From Cherax quadricarinatus (lineage: Eukaryota > Arthropoda > Malacostraca > Decapoda > Parastacidae): a stretch of 64,000 nucleotides of DNA. A program made the position numbers and the translations under genes. The DNA is taken from NCBI RefSeq assembly GCF_038502225.1, contig NC_091382.1, positions 13,170,538-13,234,537 on the forward strand. The letters run 5' to 3'. A model generated the notes under the pieces. It searched no databases. It worked only from the letters and a program-made list of their open reading frames with translations, and was not told where the DNA came from. Shown here in pieces: positions 10,536 to 21,800 of the stretch (position 1 is the first letter of the stretch; each line of letters begins with the position of its first letter).

Positions 10536-11400
10536 ATAACCAAGAGTGAGCGTGTTGCAAACTCCTATCATTGTTGATAACCAGAGTGAGCGTGTTCGAA
10601 ACCCATATCATTGTTAATAACCAACAATGAGCGTGTTGCAAACCTCTATCATTGTTGATAACCTAGAATGAGCGTGTTGCAAACCTAGATCATTGCTGAT
10701 ATCCCAGAGTGAGAGTGTTGCAAACCCCTATCATTGTTCATAACCCAGAGTAAGCGTGTTGCAAACCCCTATCATTGTCGATAACCAAGAATGAACGTGT
10801 TGCAAACCCCTATCATTGTTGATAATTCAGAGTGAGCGTGTTGCAAACCCCTATCACTGTTGATAACCTAGAGTGACCGTGTAGCAAACCCCTATCATTG
10901 TTGATTACCCAGAATGAGCGTGTTGCAAACCCCTATTATTGTTGATAACCCAGAGTGACCGTGTTGCAAACCCCTATCATTGTTGATAACCCGGAGCGAG
11001 CGTGTTGCAAACCTCTTATTATTGTTGATAACCCTTAGTAAGTGTGTTGCAAACCCATATCATTGTTGATAACCCAGAGTGACCGTGTTGCAAACCCCTA
11101 TCATTGTTGATAACCCGGAGCGAGCGTGTTGCAAACCCCTATCATTGTTAATAACCCAGAGTGAGTGTGTTGCAAACGCCTATCATTCTTGATAACCCAG
11201 AATGACCGTGTTGCAAACCCCAATGATTGCTGATAACCCAGAGTGACCGTGTTGCAACCCCCTATCATTGTTGATAACCCAGAGTGAGCATGTTGCGAAC
11301 TCCTATCATTGTTGATAACCCAGAGCGAGCGTGTTGCAAACCCCTATCATTGCTGATAACCCAGAGTGAGCGTGTTGCAAACCGCTATCATTGTTGATAG
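10536..11400. repeat. 41-bp minisatellite, about 21 units, running into assembly gap
   Basis: Tandem units built on CCTATCATTGTTGATAACCC followed by AGAGTGAGCGTGTTGCAAA, with period 41 bp by counting. Variants such as GAGTGACCGTG and CGGAGCGAGCG recur in neighbouring units. The array is not closed: it enters the N run at 11401, so its true length is unknown. Confidence 0.9.
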
Positions 11401-11500
11401 NNNNNNNNNNNNNNNNNNNNNNNNNNNNNNNNNNNNNNNNNNNNNNNNNNNNNNNNNNNNNNNNNNNNNNNNNNNNNNNNNNNNNNNNNNNNNNNNNNNN
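11401..11500. other. Assembly gap (100 N)
   Basis: Exactly 100 N, probably a placeholder of unknown size inside or at the end of the 41-bp array. Confidence 0.98.
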
Positions 11501-11660
11501 AGAAGGGCACATCCACTCCATTGAAATCTGCTTTCCACTCAGCTGGATGTAAGTGGATGTTAAGGTCTGCCTTGGTCTTAGACCCTGTAAGCAGGTCGAG
11601 AGGGAAAAAAATATCATCAACGACTAAGAATTTTGTGGACAGTTTTTGACCCCGGACCAC
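11501..11660 (-). pseudogene. Possible retroelement protease fragment
   Basis: Read on the minus strand, about 50 codons give KFLVVDDIFFPLDLLTG followed by NIHLHPAEWKADFNGVDVPF. The FLVVDD..FPLDLLTG pattern resembles the flap and second half of aspartic proteases of Ty3/gypsy Pol proteins. The catalytic DTG is not present, and the gap cuts the other side. Identification is tentative. Confidence 0.35.
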
Positions 11661-11699
11661 AAATTTCTAACGTTGTATGTTCACGAACCATCAGAGGAC

Positions 11700-12420
11700 T
11701 ACCTGAGACTCCTCTCAAGGTCTGAATGATGAACGGCTCTCTCAACATGGTGCTTACCATCAACCATAGAAGAGAAAAGGGGTATTTCCATCAGAGGTAC
11801 CAGTATTGCTATAAGGAATCCAAACAAGATCCTAGGATACGAGATCGGCAGATTACTCAACTCTACAACCCACATAACCAAAAAAAAGTAAACCTAGTGA
11901 AAGCCCGCCTTGGCCAACTTTATCAATTCAAAGCAGCTCCTCCCCATATCAAACTACACCTGTACAAGATGATGATCAGACCTCTGCTGGAATACCCCTG
12001 CGTACCCATGTCGCTCACAACCAAAACCAACATGCTAATACTCCAAAGAGTCCAAAACAAAGCCCTCCGCTTCATCACGAACACCAGACTCTGAGACAGA
12101 ATCAGATCAGAGGACCTACATATACAACAGAGAATCCCTGCAATCAATGACCGATTAGACAAACTTACTAAGAGACAACTATATGACATGCAGGAACTCT
12201 ACATGCCTGACAGAATCCCCCCCCCAACCAGTGAACACAACCGACTATACCATCACCACCCCTCCCCACAGATCCCAAAGAATGACCCTCCAACAAAGAG
12301 TTAGACGCTTTATCCACAAGAACTTCCCTCGACCCAAAATCTTAAGCGACCTCCCCGCAGACGAAGAATGGATACCACCGGAACCATTCTATGTCCAGTA
12401 ACATGGACTAGCGCTCCCCA
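11700..12420 (+). pseudogene. Jockey-like LINE C-terminal fragment
   Basis: The block LVKARLGQLYQFKAAPPHIK, then LHLYKMMIRPLLEYP and LILQRVQNKALRFITNT, is characteristic of the region after RT in jockey-type LINEs. Upstream, in another frame, NKILGYEIGRLLN precedes it. The shift falls at the A run near 11880. A stop follows at 12092, after which IPAINDRLDKLTKRQLYDMQ continues. It is a third LINE family in the window by sequence. Confidence 0.75.
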
Positions 12421-12831
12421 TCTCCAGGTGACCCACTTCTATCAACCAACACCTCACAACTGACCTCGTTGCACCTACTACTACAATACAGCAAGACACC
12501 ACCTCAGTCACTGCCTTGCCGGCCGACTCCAGGTGAGCTACCAACCTCCATCAAATGCCCGGCAAACTTCGCCTGCAGCTGCGCCCTCCTGACCAACCTA
12601 TTGCGAAAAAAAAAAAAAAAAAAGACAAGCAATTGTACGCAGCATGCATCCTTCCAATTCAATGACGCACTGGTATAACAACAATATAGCATTGTGAAAT
12701 TGATGGGAAGGAGGTATACCCTACTCATAAAACCAGCCTCAGCCCCAGCGTCCCACTGACCTGGGCAGGCCTAGAGAGGGCAGCACCGGAGTGCCACAGA
12801 ATATGAAACTAGCAGACAGAAATGGATGTCT
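12421..12831. other. Unassigned, with an A18 tract
   Basis: No gene is seen. 12606-12623 is a run of A, possibly the poly(A) end of the LINE fragment to its left. The C-rich sequence before it could be that LINE's 3' UTR. Confidence 0.45.
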
Positions 12832-13042
12832 ACACTCACACCCATCCCATACTCTCCCAGAGCTCTCCCACACCCACAGAATACTCTCCCAGATCACTCC
12901 TACACCCTTCCCATACTCTCCCAGATCACTCCTACACCCTTCCCATACTCTCCCAGAGCACTCCTACAACCATCAAATACTCTCCCTAGAGAACTTCCAC
13001 ACATTCCATACTCTCCCAGAGCACTCACATACCATCCGATAC
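12832..13042. repeat. 32-bp minisatellite, left remnant
   Basis: About six units of the CCCATACTCTCCCAGAGCAC repeat, the same family as the large array at 27422-31245. The two blocks are separated by the LTR-based nest at 13043-27421. GATAC at 13038-13042 faces CATAC at 27422-27426, consistent with a 5-bp target duplication with one later change. Confidence 0.85.
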
Positions 13043-13969
<927 letters not shown>

Positions 13970-16900
13970 ATAGGTAGTAGGCTGGTAGACAGCAACCACC
14001 CAGGGAGGTACTACCGTCCTGCCAAGTGAGTGTAAAACGAAAGCCTGTAATTGTTTTACATGATGGTAGGATTGCTGGTGTCTTTTGTCTGTCTCATAAA
14101 TATGCAAGATTACAGGCATGTCTTGCTACTTCTACTTACACTTAGGTCACACTACACATACATGTACACGTTTATTTATACACACTCATCTGAATTTTCT
14201 TTGATTTTATCTTAATAGTTCTTGGTCTTATTACTTTTCCTTTTATATCCATGGGGAAGTGGAATAAGAATCTTTCCTCCGTAAGCCATGCGTGTTGCAA
14301 AAGTCAACTAAAATGCCGGGAACAATGGGGTAGTAACCCCTTTTCCTGTAAAGATTACTAAAAAGAATAAGAAGAAGAAAATTGTCAAAGTGGGAAGTCT
14401 GAATGTGCGTGGATGTTGTGCAAATGATAAGAAAGAGATGATTGTGGATCTTATTAATGAGAAGAAACTGGATGTCCTGGCTTTAAGTGAAACAAAGCTG
14501 AAGGGTGTGGGACAGTTTCAATGGAGAGGAATAAATGCGATTAGGTCAGGGGTTTCAAATAGAGTTAGAGCTAAAGAAGGAGTAGCAATAATGTTGAAGG
14601 ATAAGCTATGGCAGGAAAAGAGGGACTACAAATGTATTAATTCAAGGATTATGTGGAGTAAAATAAAGATTGGATGTGAAAAGTGGGTTATAGTAAGCGT
14701 GTATGCACCTGGAGAAGAGAGAAGTGTAGAGGAGAGAGAGAGATTTTGGGAAATGTTGAGTGAATGCGTGGGGAGTTTTGAATCAAGTGTGAGAGTAATG
14801 TTGGTTGGGGATTTCAATGCTGAAGCGGGTAAAAATGTTATGGAGGGAGTAGTAGGTAAATTTGGGGTGCCAGGGGTAAATGTAAATGGGGAGCCTTTAA
14901 TTGAGCTATGTGTAGAAAGAAATTTGGTAATAAGTAATACATGTTTTATGAAAAAAAGGATAAATAAATATACAAGGTATGATGTAGCACGTAATGAAAG
15001 TAGTTTGTTAGATTATGTACTGGTGGATAAAAGGTTGATGGGTAGGCTCCAGGATGTACATGTTTATAGAGGGGCAACTGATATATCGGATCATTATTTA
15101 GTTGTAGCTACAGTTAGAGTAAGAGGTAGATGGGAAAAGAGGAAGGTGGCAACAACAAGTAAGAGGGAGGTGAAAGTGTATAAACTAAGGGAGGAGGAAG
15201 TTCGGGTGAGTTATAAGCGACTATTGGCAGAAAGGTGGGCTAGTGCGAAGAGGAGTAGTGGGGGGGTTGAAGAGGGTTGGAATAGTTTTAAAAATGCAGT
15301 ATTAGAATGTGGGGCAGAAGCTTGTGGTTATAGGAGGGTGGGGGCAGGAGGAAAGAGGAGTGATTGGTGGAATAATAAAGTAAAGGGCGTGGTAAAAGAG
15401 AAAAAGGTAGCTTATGAGAGGTTTTTACAAAGCAGAAGTGTTATAATAAGAGCAGAGTATATGGAAAGTAAAAGAAAGGTAAAGAGAGTGGTGAGAGAGT
15501 GCAAAAGGAGAGCAGATGATAGAGTGGGAGAGGCACTGTCAAGAAATTTTAATGAAAATCGAAAAAAATTTTGGAGTTAAACAAGTTAAGAAAGCCTAGG
15601 GAAAGTATGGATTTGTCAGTTAAAAACAGAGTAGGGGAGTTAGTAGATGGGGAGAGGGAGGTATTAGGTAGATGGCGAGAACATTTTGAGGAACTTTTAA
15701 ATGTAGAGGAAGAAATGGAGGTGGTAATTTCATGCACTGGCCAGGGAGGTATACCATCTTTTAGGAGTGAAGAAGAGCAGAATGTAAGTGTGGTGGAGGT
15801 ACGTGAGGCATTATGTAGAATGAAAGGGGATAAAGCAGTTGGAACTGATGGGATCATGACAGAAATGATAAAAGCAGGGGGGGATATAGTGTTGGAGTGG
15901 TTAGTACTTTTGTTTAATAATTGTATGAAAGAGGGGAAGGTACCTAGGGATTGGCAGAGAGCATGTATAATCCCTTTATATAAAGGGAAAGGGGACAAAA
16001 GAGACTGTAAAAAATATAGAGGAATAAGCTTACTGAGTATACCAGGAAAAGTGTACGCTAGGGTTATAACTGAAAGAATTAGAGGTAAAACAGAATGTAG
16101 GATTGCAGATGAGCAAGGAGGCTTCAGAGTGGGTAGGGGATGTGTAGATCAAGTGTTTACATTGAAGAATATATGTGAACAGTATTTAGATAAAGGTAGG
16201 GAAGTTTTTATTGCATTTATGGATTTAGAAAAGGCATATGATAGAGTGGATAGAGGAGCAATGTGGCAGATGTTGCAAGTATATGGAATAGGTGGTAAGT
16301 TACTAAATGCTGTTAAGAGTTTTTATGAGGATAGTGAGGCTCAGGTTAGGGTGTGTAGAAGAGAGGGAGAATACTTCCCGGTAAAAGTAGGTCTTAGACA
16401 GGGATGTGTAATGTCACCATGGTTGTTTAATATATTTATAGATGGGGTTGTAAAAGAAGTAAATGCTAGGGTGTTCAGGAGAGAGGTGGGATTAAATTAT
16501 GGGTAATCAAATTCAAAATGGGAATTGAAACAGTTACTTTTTGCTGATGATACTGTGCTTATGAAAGATTCTAAAGAAAAATTGCAAAGGTTAGTGGATG
16601 AGTTTGGGAATGTGTGTAAAGGTAGAAAGTTGAAAGTGAACATAGAAAAGAGTAAGGTGATGAGAGTATCAAATGATTTAGATAAAGAAAAATTGGATAT
16701 CAAATTGGGGAGGAGGAGTATGGAAGAAGTGAATGTTTTCAGATTCTTGGGAGTTGACGTGTCGGCGGATGGATTTATGAAGGATGAGGTTAATCAGAGA
16801 ATTGATGAGGGACAAAAGGTGAGTGGTGCGTTGAGGTATATGTGGAGTCAAAAAACGCTATCTATGGAGGCAAAGAAGGGAATATATGAAAGTATAGTGG

Positions 16901-17652
16901 TACCAACACTCTTATATGGATGTGAAGCTTGGGTGGTAAATGCAGCAGCGAGGAGACGGTTGGAGGCAGTGGAGATGTCCTGTCTAAGGGCAATGTGTGG
17001 TATAAATATTATGCAGAAAATTCGGAGTGTGGAAATTAGGAGAAAGTGTGGAGTTAATAAAAGCATTAGTCAGAGGGCAGAAGAGGGGTTGTTGAGGTGG
17101 TTTGGTCATTTAGAGAGAATGGATCAAAGTAGAATGACATGGAAAGCATATAAATCTATAGGGGAAGGAAGGAGGGGTAGGGGTTGTCCTCGAAAGGGTT
17201 GGAGAGAGGGGGGTAAAGGAGGTTTTGTGGGCGAGGGGCTTGGACTTCCAACAAGCATGTGTGAGCGTGTTAGATAAGAGTGAATGGAGACGAATGATAC
17301 TTGGGACCTGACGATCTGTTGGAGTGTGAGCAGGGTAATATTTACTGAAGGGATTCAGGGAAACCGGTTATTTTCATATAGCCGGACTTGAGTCCTGGAA
17401 ATGGGAAGTACAATGCCTGCACTTTAAAGGAGGGGTTTGGGATATTGGCAGTTTGGAGGGATATGTTGTGTATCTTTATACGTATATGCTTCTAAACTGT
17501 TGTATTCTGAGCACCTCTGCAAAAACAGTGATAATGTGTGAGTGTGGTGAAAGTGTTGAATGATGATGAAAGTATTTTATTTTGGGGGATTTTCTTTCTT
17601 TTTTGGGTCACCCTGCCTCGGTGGGAGACTGCTGACTTGTTGAAAAAAAAAA
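13970..17652 (+). mobile_element. RTE-like LINE, near full length (copy 1)
   Basis: A non-LTR element lying between two TA tracts. It has a 5' region of about 420 bp, one coding region (14390-17311) and a 3' UTR ending in GACTTGTTG plus an A11 tract. The 3' UTR carries GTCACCCTGCCTCGGTGGGA, also found in copy 2 (26108) and copy 3 (63830). Single-ORF organisation, the GLRQGC..SPWLF motif and the short 3' UTR fit the RTE group. Confidence 0.8.
14390..17311 (+). pseudogene. RTE-like ORF: endonuclease plus reverse transcriptase, lightly broken
   Basis: Target-primed retrotransposition enzyme. The endonuclease comes first (14390-15580): SLNVRGCCANDKKE, LALSETKLKG, VMLVGDFNAEAGK and SDHYLVVATV show the N, E, GDFN and SDH catalytic blocks. 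RT follows: CIIPLYKGKGDKRDCKKYRG, FMDLEKAYDRVDR (motif A), VGLRQGCVMSPWLFNIFIDG, and LLFADDTVL with catalytic FADD at about 16544. A thumb and C-terminal part includes LRWFGHLERMD and RGRGCPRKGWREG. Breaks: a frameshift at the A run near 15566, a TAA at 16504-16506 in the same frame as the FADD segment, and a frameshift at the G run near 17212. Homopolymer shifts could be assembly errors; the TAA is a true nonsense change. Confidence 0.88.
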
Positions 17653-17669
17653 ATATATATACACACATA

Positions 17670-17705
<36 letters not shown>

Positions 17706-17761
17706 CAGATATATATAACATATATATATAAAATATATATATATATATATAATATATATAT
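17653..17761. repeat. TA-rich microsatellite
   Basis: Imperfect TA/CA tract joining the RTE A tail to the BEL/Pao LTR. TATAT directly before 17762 matches TATAT after 27170, the likely target duplication of the BEL element. Confidence 0.9.
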
Positions 17762-18820
17762 TGTTGAGAATTTTTGGCCTTACCTGCTGTGTTTATTATA
17801 ACTATATATAATGAACACTTAGCTGATAAATGACAGCAAATCGTCTACACAGCCGCCCCTGCAGACGAGGTCTAGAAGCTGTCGAAACCATCACAACAGT
17901 GGGCTCTCAAGAGATACAATTTGTAAGTATAAATTACCCCTAGGGGGTGTTATGTCAGCATATTTCATTCGATGATGGCTGACGAAATACCTACTTGTTT
18001 GGACTCAAAAGTCCACACCTTACTGCCGATTATAGGTTGATTACAAACTCATTGTGACTCAAGAATTGCGCAATCCCCCGATATACAAGAAATTCGTAAC
18101 ATACCTTGCTCTTTGTAACGTGAGCTATGGTGTTCTCAACACCTTCGACAGGTATCGGTGACTTGATAGAAGCTGAAGTGTCCTTGGATGTCCACGTCTT
18201 CCATTGTCTAGGAAACGCACACTGGTACACTATGTTCCACAAGATTTGTCTTTATTGTTCACAATGTATCACAAGAGAAGCTGATCACACTTCTCCTATG
18301 TTTATCGTGTTTTGTGAGACACTTTGTCCACACTAACGCACAGATCAGTGTTCTTTGTTGGTTATCCTGGCGTCAGTGTCACTCATAGTAGAGTCAAAGA
18401 TAGTCTGGCCAGACGCCACAGCGCTCCATGCCGTCTCTGCCTACCACAAAAAAAAAACGCTGACCTAGTACCTTGCATCCCTGTCACCTCCTCGATGAAG
18501 CAAAGCAAAATGTTTGTTTCTTGCTGTCTTAATCATAGACAACAATGTACACTATTTTTACTATGGTAATAAAGTGGGAGCAGGATTTTCCTTAATTGTC
18601 CTGCTAAGTAAGAGATGTACTGTCTCTTATAAAAATACACGTTGCAACACCACTGCAAGGAGCAGAGGTCATTTGACTACGTGGCATAGCATCTGTGATC
18701 AATTACTCACTCTAGCAGTAAACAAGACGCTCGCCCCTTCTGAGTGGCCCCTCAGGGCTGAAAGGGCTGAAGGGGGCTGAAGGGGGCTGATACCCCCCTC
18801 CTGGAGAAAATTTCTCCACA
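17762..18820 (-). repeat. BEL/Pao 3' LTR (1,059 bp)
   Basis: Direct repeat of the right-hand LTR once the nested LINE is removed. Near the end are three AGGGGGCTGA units and a palindromic CTGGAGAAAATTTCTCCA terminus. Short open frames inside are shared by both LTRs but look like chance. Confidence 0.9.
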
Positions 18821-18852
18821 CTGGGGGGCGGCGGAGGTTCGCTGCAGGTGAA

Positions 18853-21800
18853 CTATTCATCACTAAACATTAATTTGATTTTCTCACTCGCCACCACTGC
18901 TGCTTGTCTTTGCTGAACAGCTTTAGTCTGTGTGGTTTCTGGAGAATCACTAATTTTGTTTTCAACACTGTGTAATTCTAACGGCACTAGTTTATTTATT
19001 GTCCGCTTATTCACTACACCTTTGCTCAAAACATCAACTGTCCTGATGATTCCATTTGCATCAGGATATATGGTCACAATTTTTCCAAGTGGCCATTGGG
19101 ACCTCGGACCATCATTGTCGATAATCACTATGTCACCAGGTCTTAAGGACTTATGATTTTCAGGAACACCAGCTCCATAGAAGTGTTCTCTCAATGAGGT
19201 GAGATAGTCTTCTCGCCAAATTTTCTCCCAACATTCAATCACTTTATTAAGGTGTTTGAATTTACGTCTGAGTTGCTCAGGTTCGAAATAAGTAGGATCC
19301 TCTATGATTTCTTTATCATTCATGGGAGGAACAGGTTCGAGCCTTCTGCCATGGAGTAAATTGTCCAGATCATCGGTAACATAAGTTAGAGGTCTGTTGT
19401 TGACTCTATTTTCTATTTCAGTCACAACTGTACGGAATTCTTCTAAGTCTATTCTTTGACGATGAAGAGTCTTCCTTAAACAACGTTTTACAATGCCGAT
19501 CATTCTTTCATAAAATCCGCCGTGCCATGGAGATTTAGGAGGAATGTATCTCCAACGACATCTGCGTTGATTCAGCATCTGTTGTACTTCTGGTTGATCA
19601 AAGATCTTGCTTATATAAGCAGCACCAGCAATAAAGTTCGTTGCATTATCTGAAATCATCAGTCTGGGACATGCCCTTCTGGCTGCAAACCTTCTGAATA
19701 ATTTGATAAAGGTTTCAGCAGACATGTCAGTGGCTACTTCTAGATGTACTGCTCTAGTTGTAGCACAAGTGAACAAACAGATGTACACCTTGATGGAAAC
19801 TTTGTCAACTGTTTTGGTTAAAATTATTGGTCCAGTGTAATCTACACCTGTCACCTCAAATGGAGTGATATGACAAACTCTTTCAGAGGGATATGGAGGT
19901 GGACCTGGATACTGACATACTCGCATATCGTAGTGACGACAAGTAATGCAGTCCTTTATTTGTTTTTTCACACTTTGTCGACCTTGAGGTATCCAGTAGG
20001 ATTGTCGTATATGACAAAGTGTGTCAGCTACCCCACCATGTAACACGTTACTGTGGGCGTTTTGCACAATCAGTTTTGTTAGCCAATGATTCTTGGGGAT
20101 CAATATTGGATGTATGGCTTCTCTAGGTAGTGAAGAATTATGAATTCTTCCTCGACATCTTATGATCTTTTCTGAGTCGAAATAAAGTCCTAAAGAATTA
20201 ATCATGACAGGTTTCTTTGGGGATTTATCTTGTGTTTCTAGAAATTTATATTCTGTAGAGAAAACATCTTTCTGTATTAGTTTCACCCAGTATTTAATGG
20301 GTTCAAGATATTCATAATCAGGTTTTATTCCTTTAATGAATTTAAAGACAAGAGCTGTAACTCTTAAGAGTTTACCCAAAGATGAGTATTTAGATCCATC
20401 AATGACTATTTCTGTTGTGTCTGCAGTATTTACACAACTTATTTCTGCTGTGTTCAAGCAGACTGTTTCTTCTGGCATAATGTGAACTTTTTGCTGAGGC
20501 CAGTTATTTTCATCAGAGAGCCAATTCGGTCCGTGGAGCCATAATTTATTATTCACAAATTTCTTGAGTGGGACACCACGTGACAACATGTCAGCTGGAT
20601 TCTCTTGGGTAGAGACGTGGAGAAAGAGATAATCTCTCTGCATCTCTTTTATTTCTGCTACTCTGTTCTGTACATAGACCAACTTACTCTTATTATTTCT
20701 TAACCACTGGAGAACTGCTTCATTATCACTCCAGATCACGGTTTTCTCAATAGTGAGATGATCAAGTACTTTGTTGAGATAGACAGCTAATTTTGTACCT
20801 ACACAGAGTGCTGTCAGTTCCAATTGTGGTACTGTTCTGACCTTCAAGGGTGCTACCCTGGCCTTTGAAGTAATTAGTGTACTTCCTTCAGCATTACTCA
20901 TGTAAGCTACAGCGCCATAACCTCTGGTTGATGCATCACAGAACACATGTAATGTGTACTTGTTTCCCTCTTGACCTATTTGTCTGGGAAATTTAATTTG
21001 ATGAAGTTGTTTAAACTCCCTGGATATTTCATCCCATGCTTGACTCATTTCTAGAGGCAAGTTCTCATCCCATCCAATTTTGAGTTTCCATGCATCTTGC
21101 ATAAGCATTTTACCCTTTATGGTAATTGGTGAGACGAGTCCTAGAGGATCAAAACATTGTGATACCTCTGACAGTAAACTACGTTTAGTGAATGTACTGC
21201 ATGATGTATTGTTTATCCTTTTGAGACTCAGAGTATCTTCCTGTGTGTTCCAATTAAGTCCCAGCATATTGTTGCAATCAGGAATTTCAGTTTCAGGGAA
21301 ATCTTCTTTGATAAGTTCCCTTAATTGCTTTGAATTTGTATTCCACATCCTTAGAGGCATATTTGCTTCTTTCATCTCCTTGTTAGCTTCTCTGTATAAG
21401 GATTTCAAATCCTCCTCTTTATTCACAGTACCTTGAAGATTGTCCACATAGAAACTTTTCTTTAAGACCTCTTTGAAGGGACTTTCAGATTTCTTCAAAT
21501 GTGTATTTAGAGTAGCTTCTAGTAAGAATGGAGAGGATGTTGCACCAAATAATACTGATTTGAAACGATAAGTTTTCACAGGACTTTGAGGATCATGTGG
21601 ATTTCCAGGCCACAAGAATCGAGTATAATCTCTATCTATTTCTTGTAGTCTTACTCTTAAGAAAGCCTTGGAAATATCAGCCGTGTAGGCATATGGGTTT
21701 GTGCGAAATTTCATAAGCACGTCTCCAAGCTTCTCAGTTAGTGAGGGTCCGGTCATCAGACAGTCATTAAGACTTGCTACATCTTTATTTGCACGTGCGC

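Noticed and set aside
18127..18336. 69-codon frame present in both BEL LTRs
   Set aside because: Shared only because LTRs are duplicates; no domain and no expression context.
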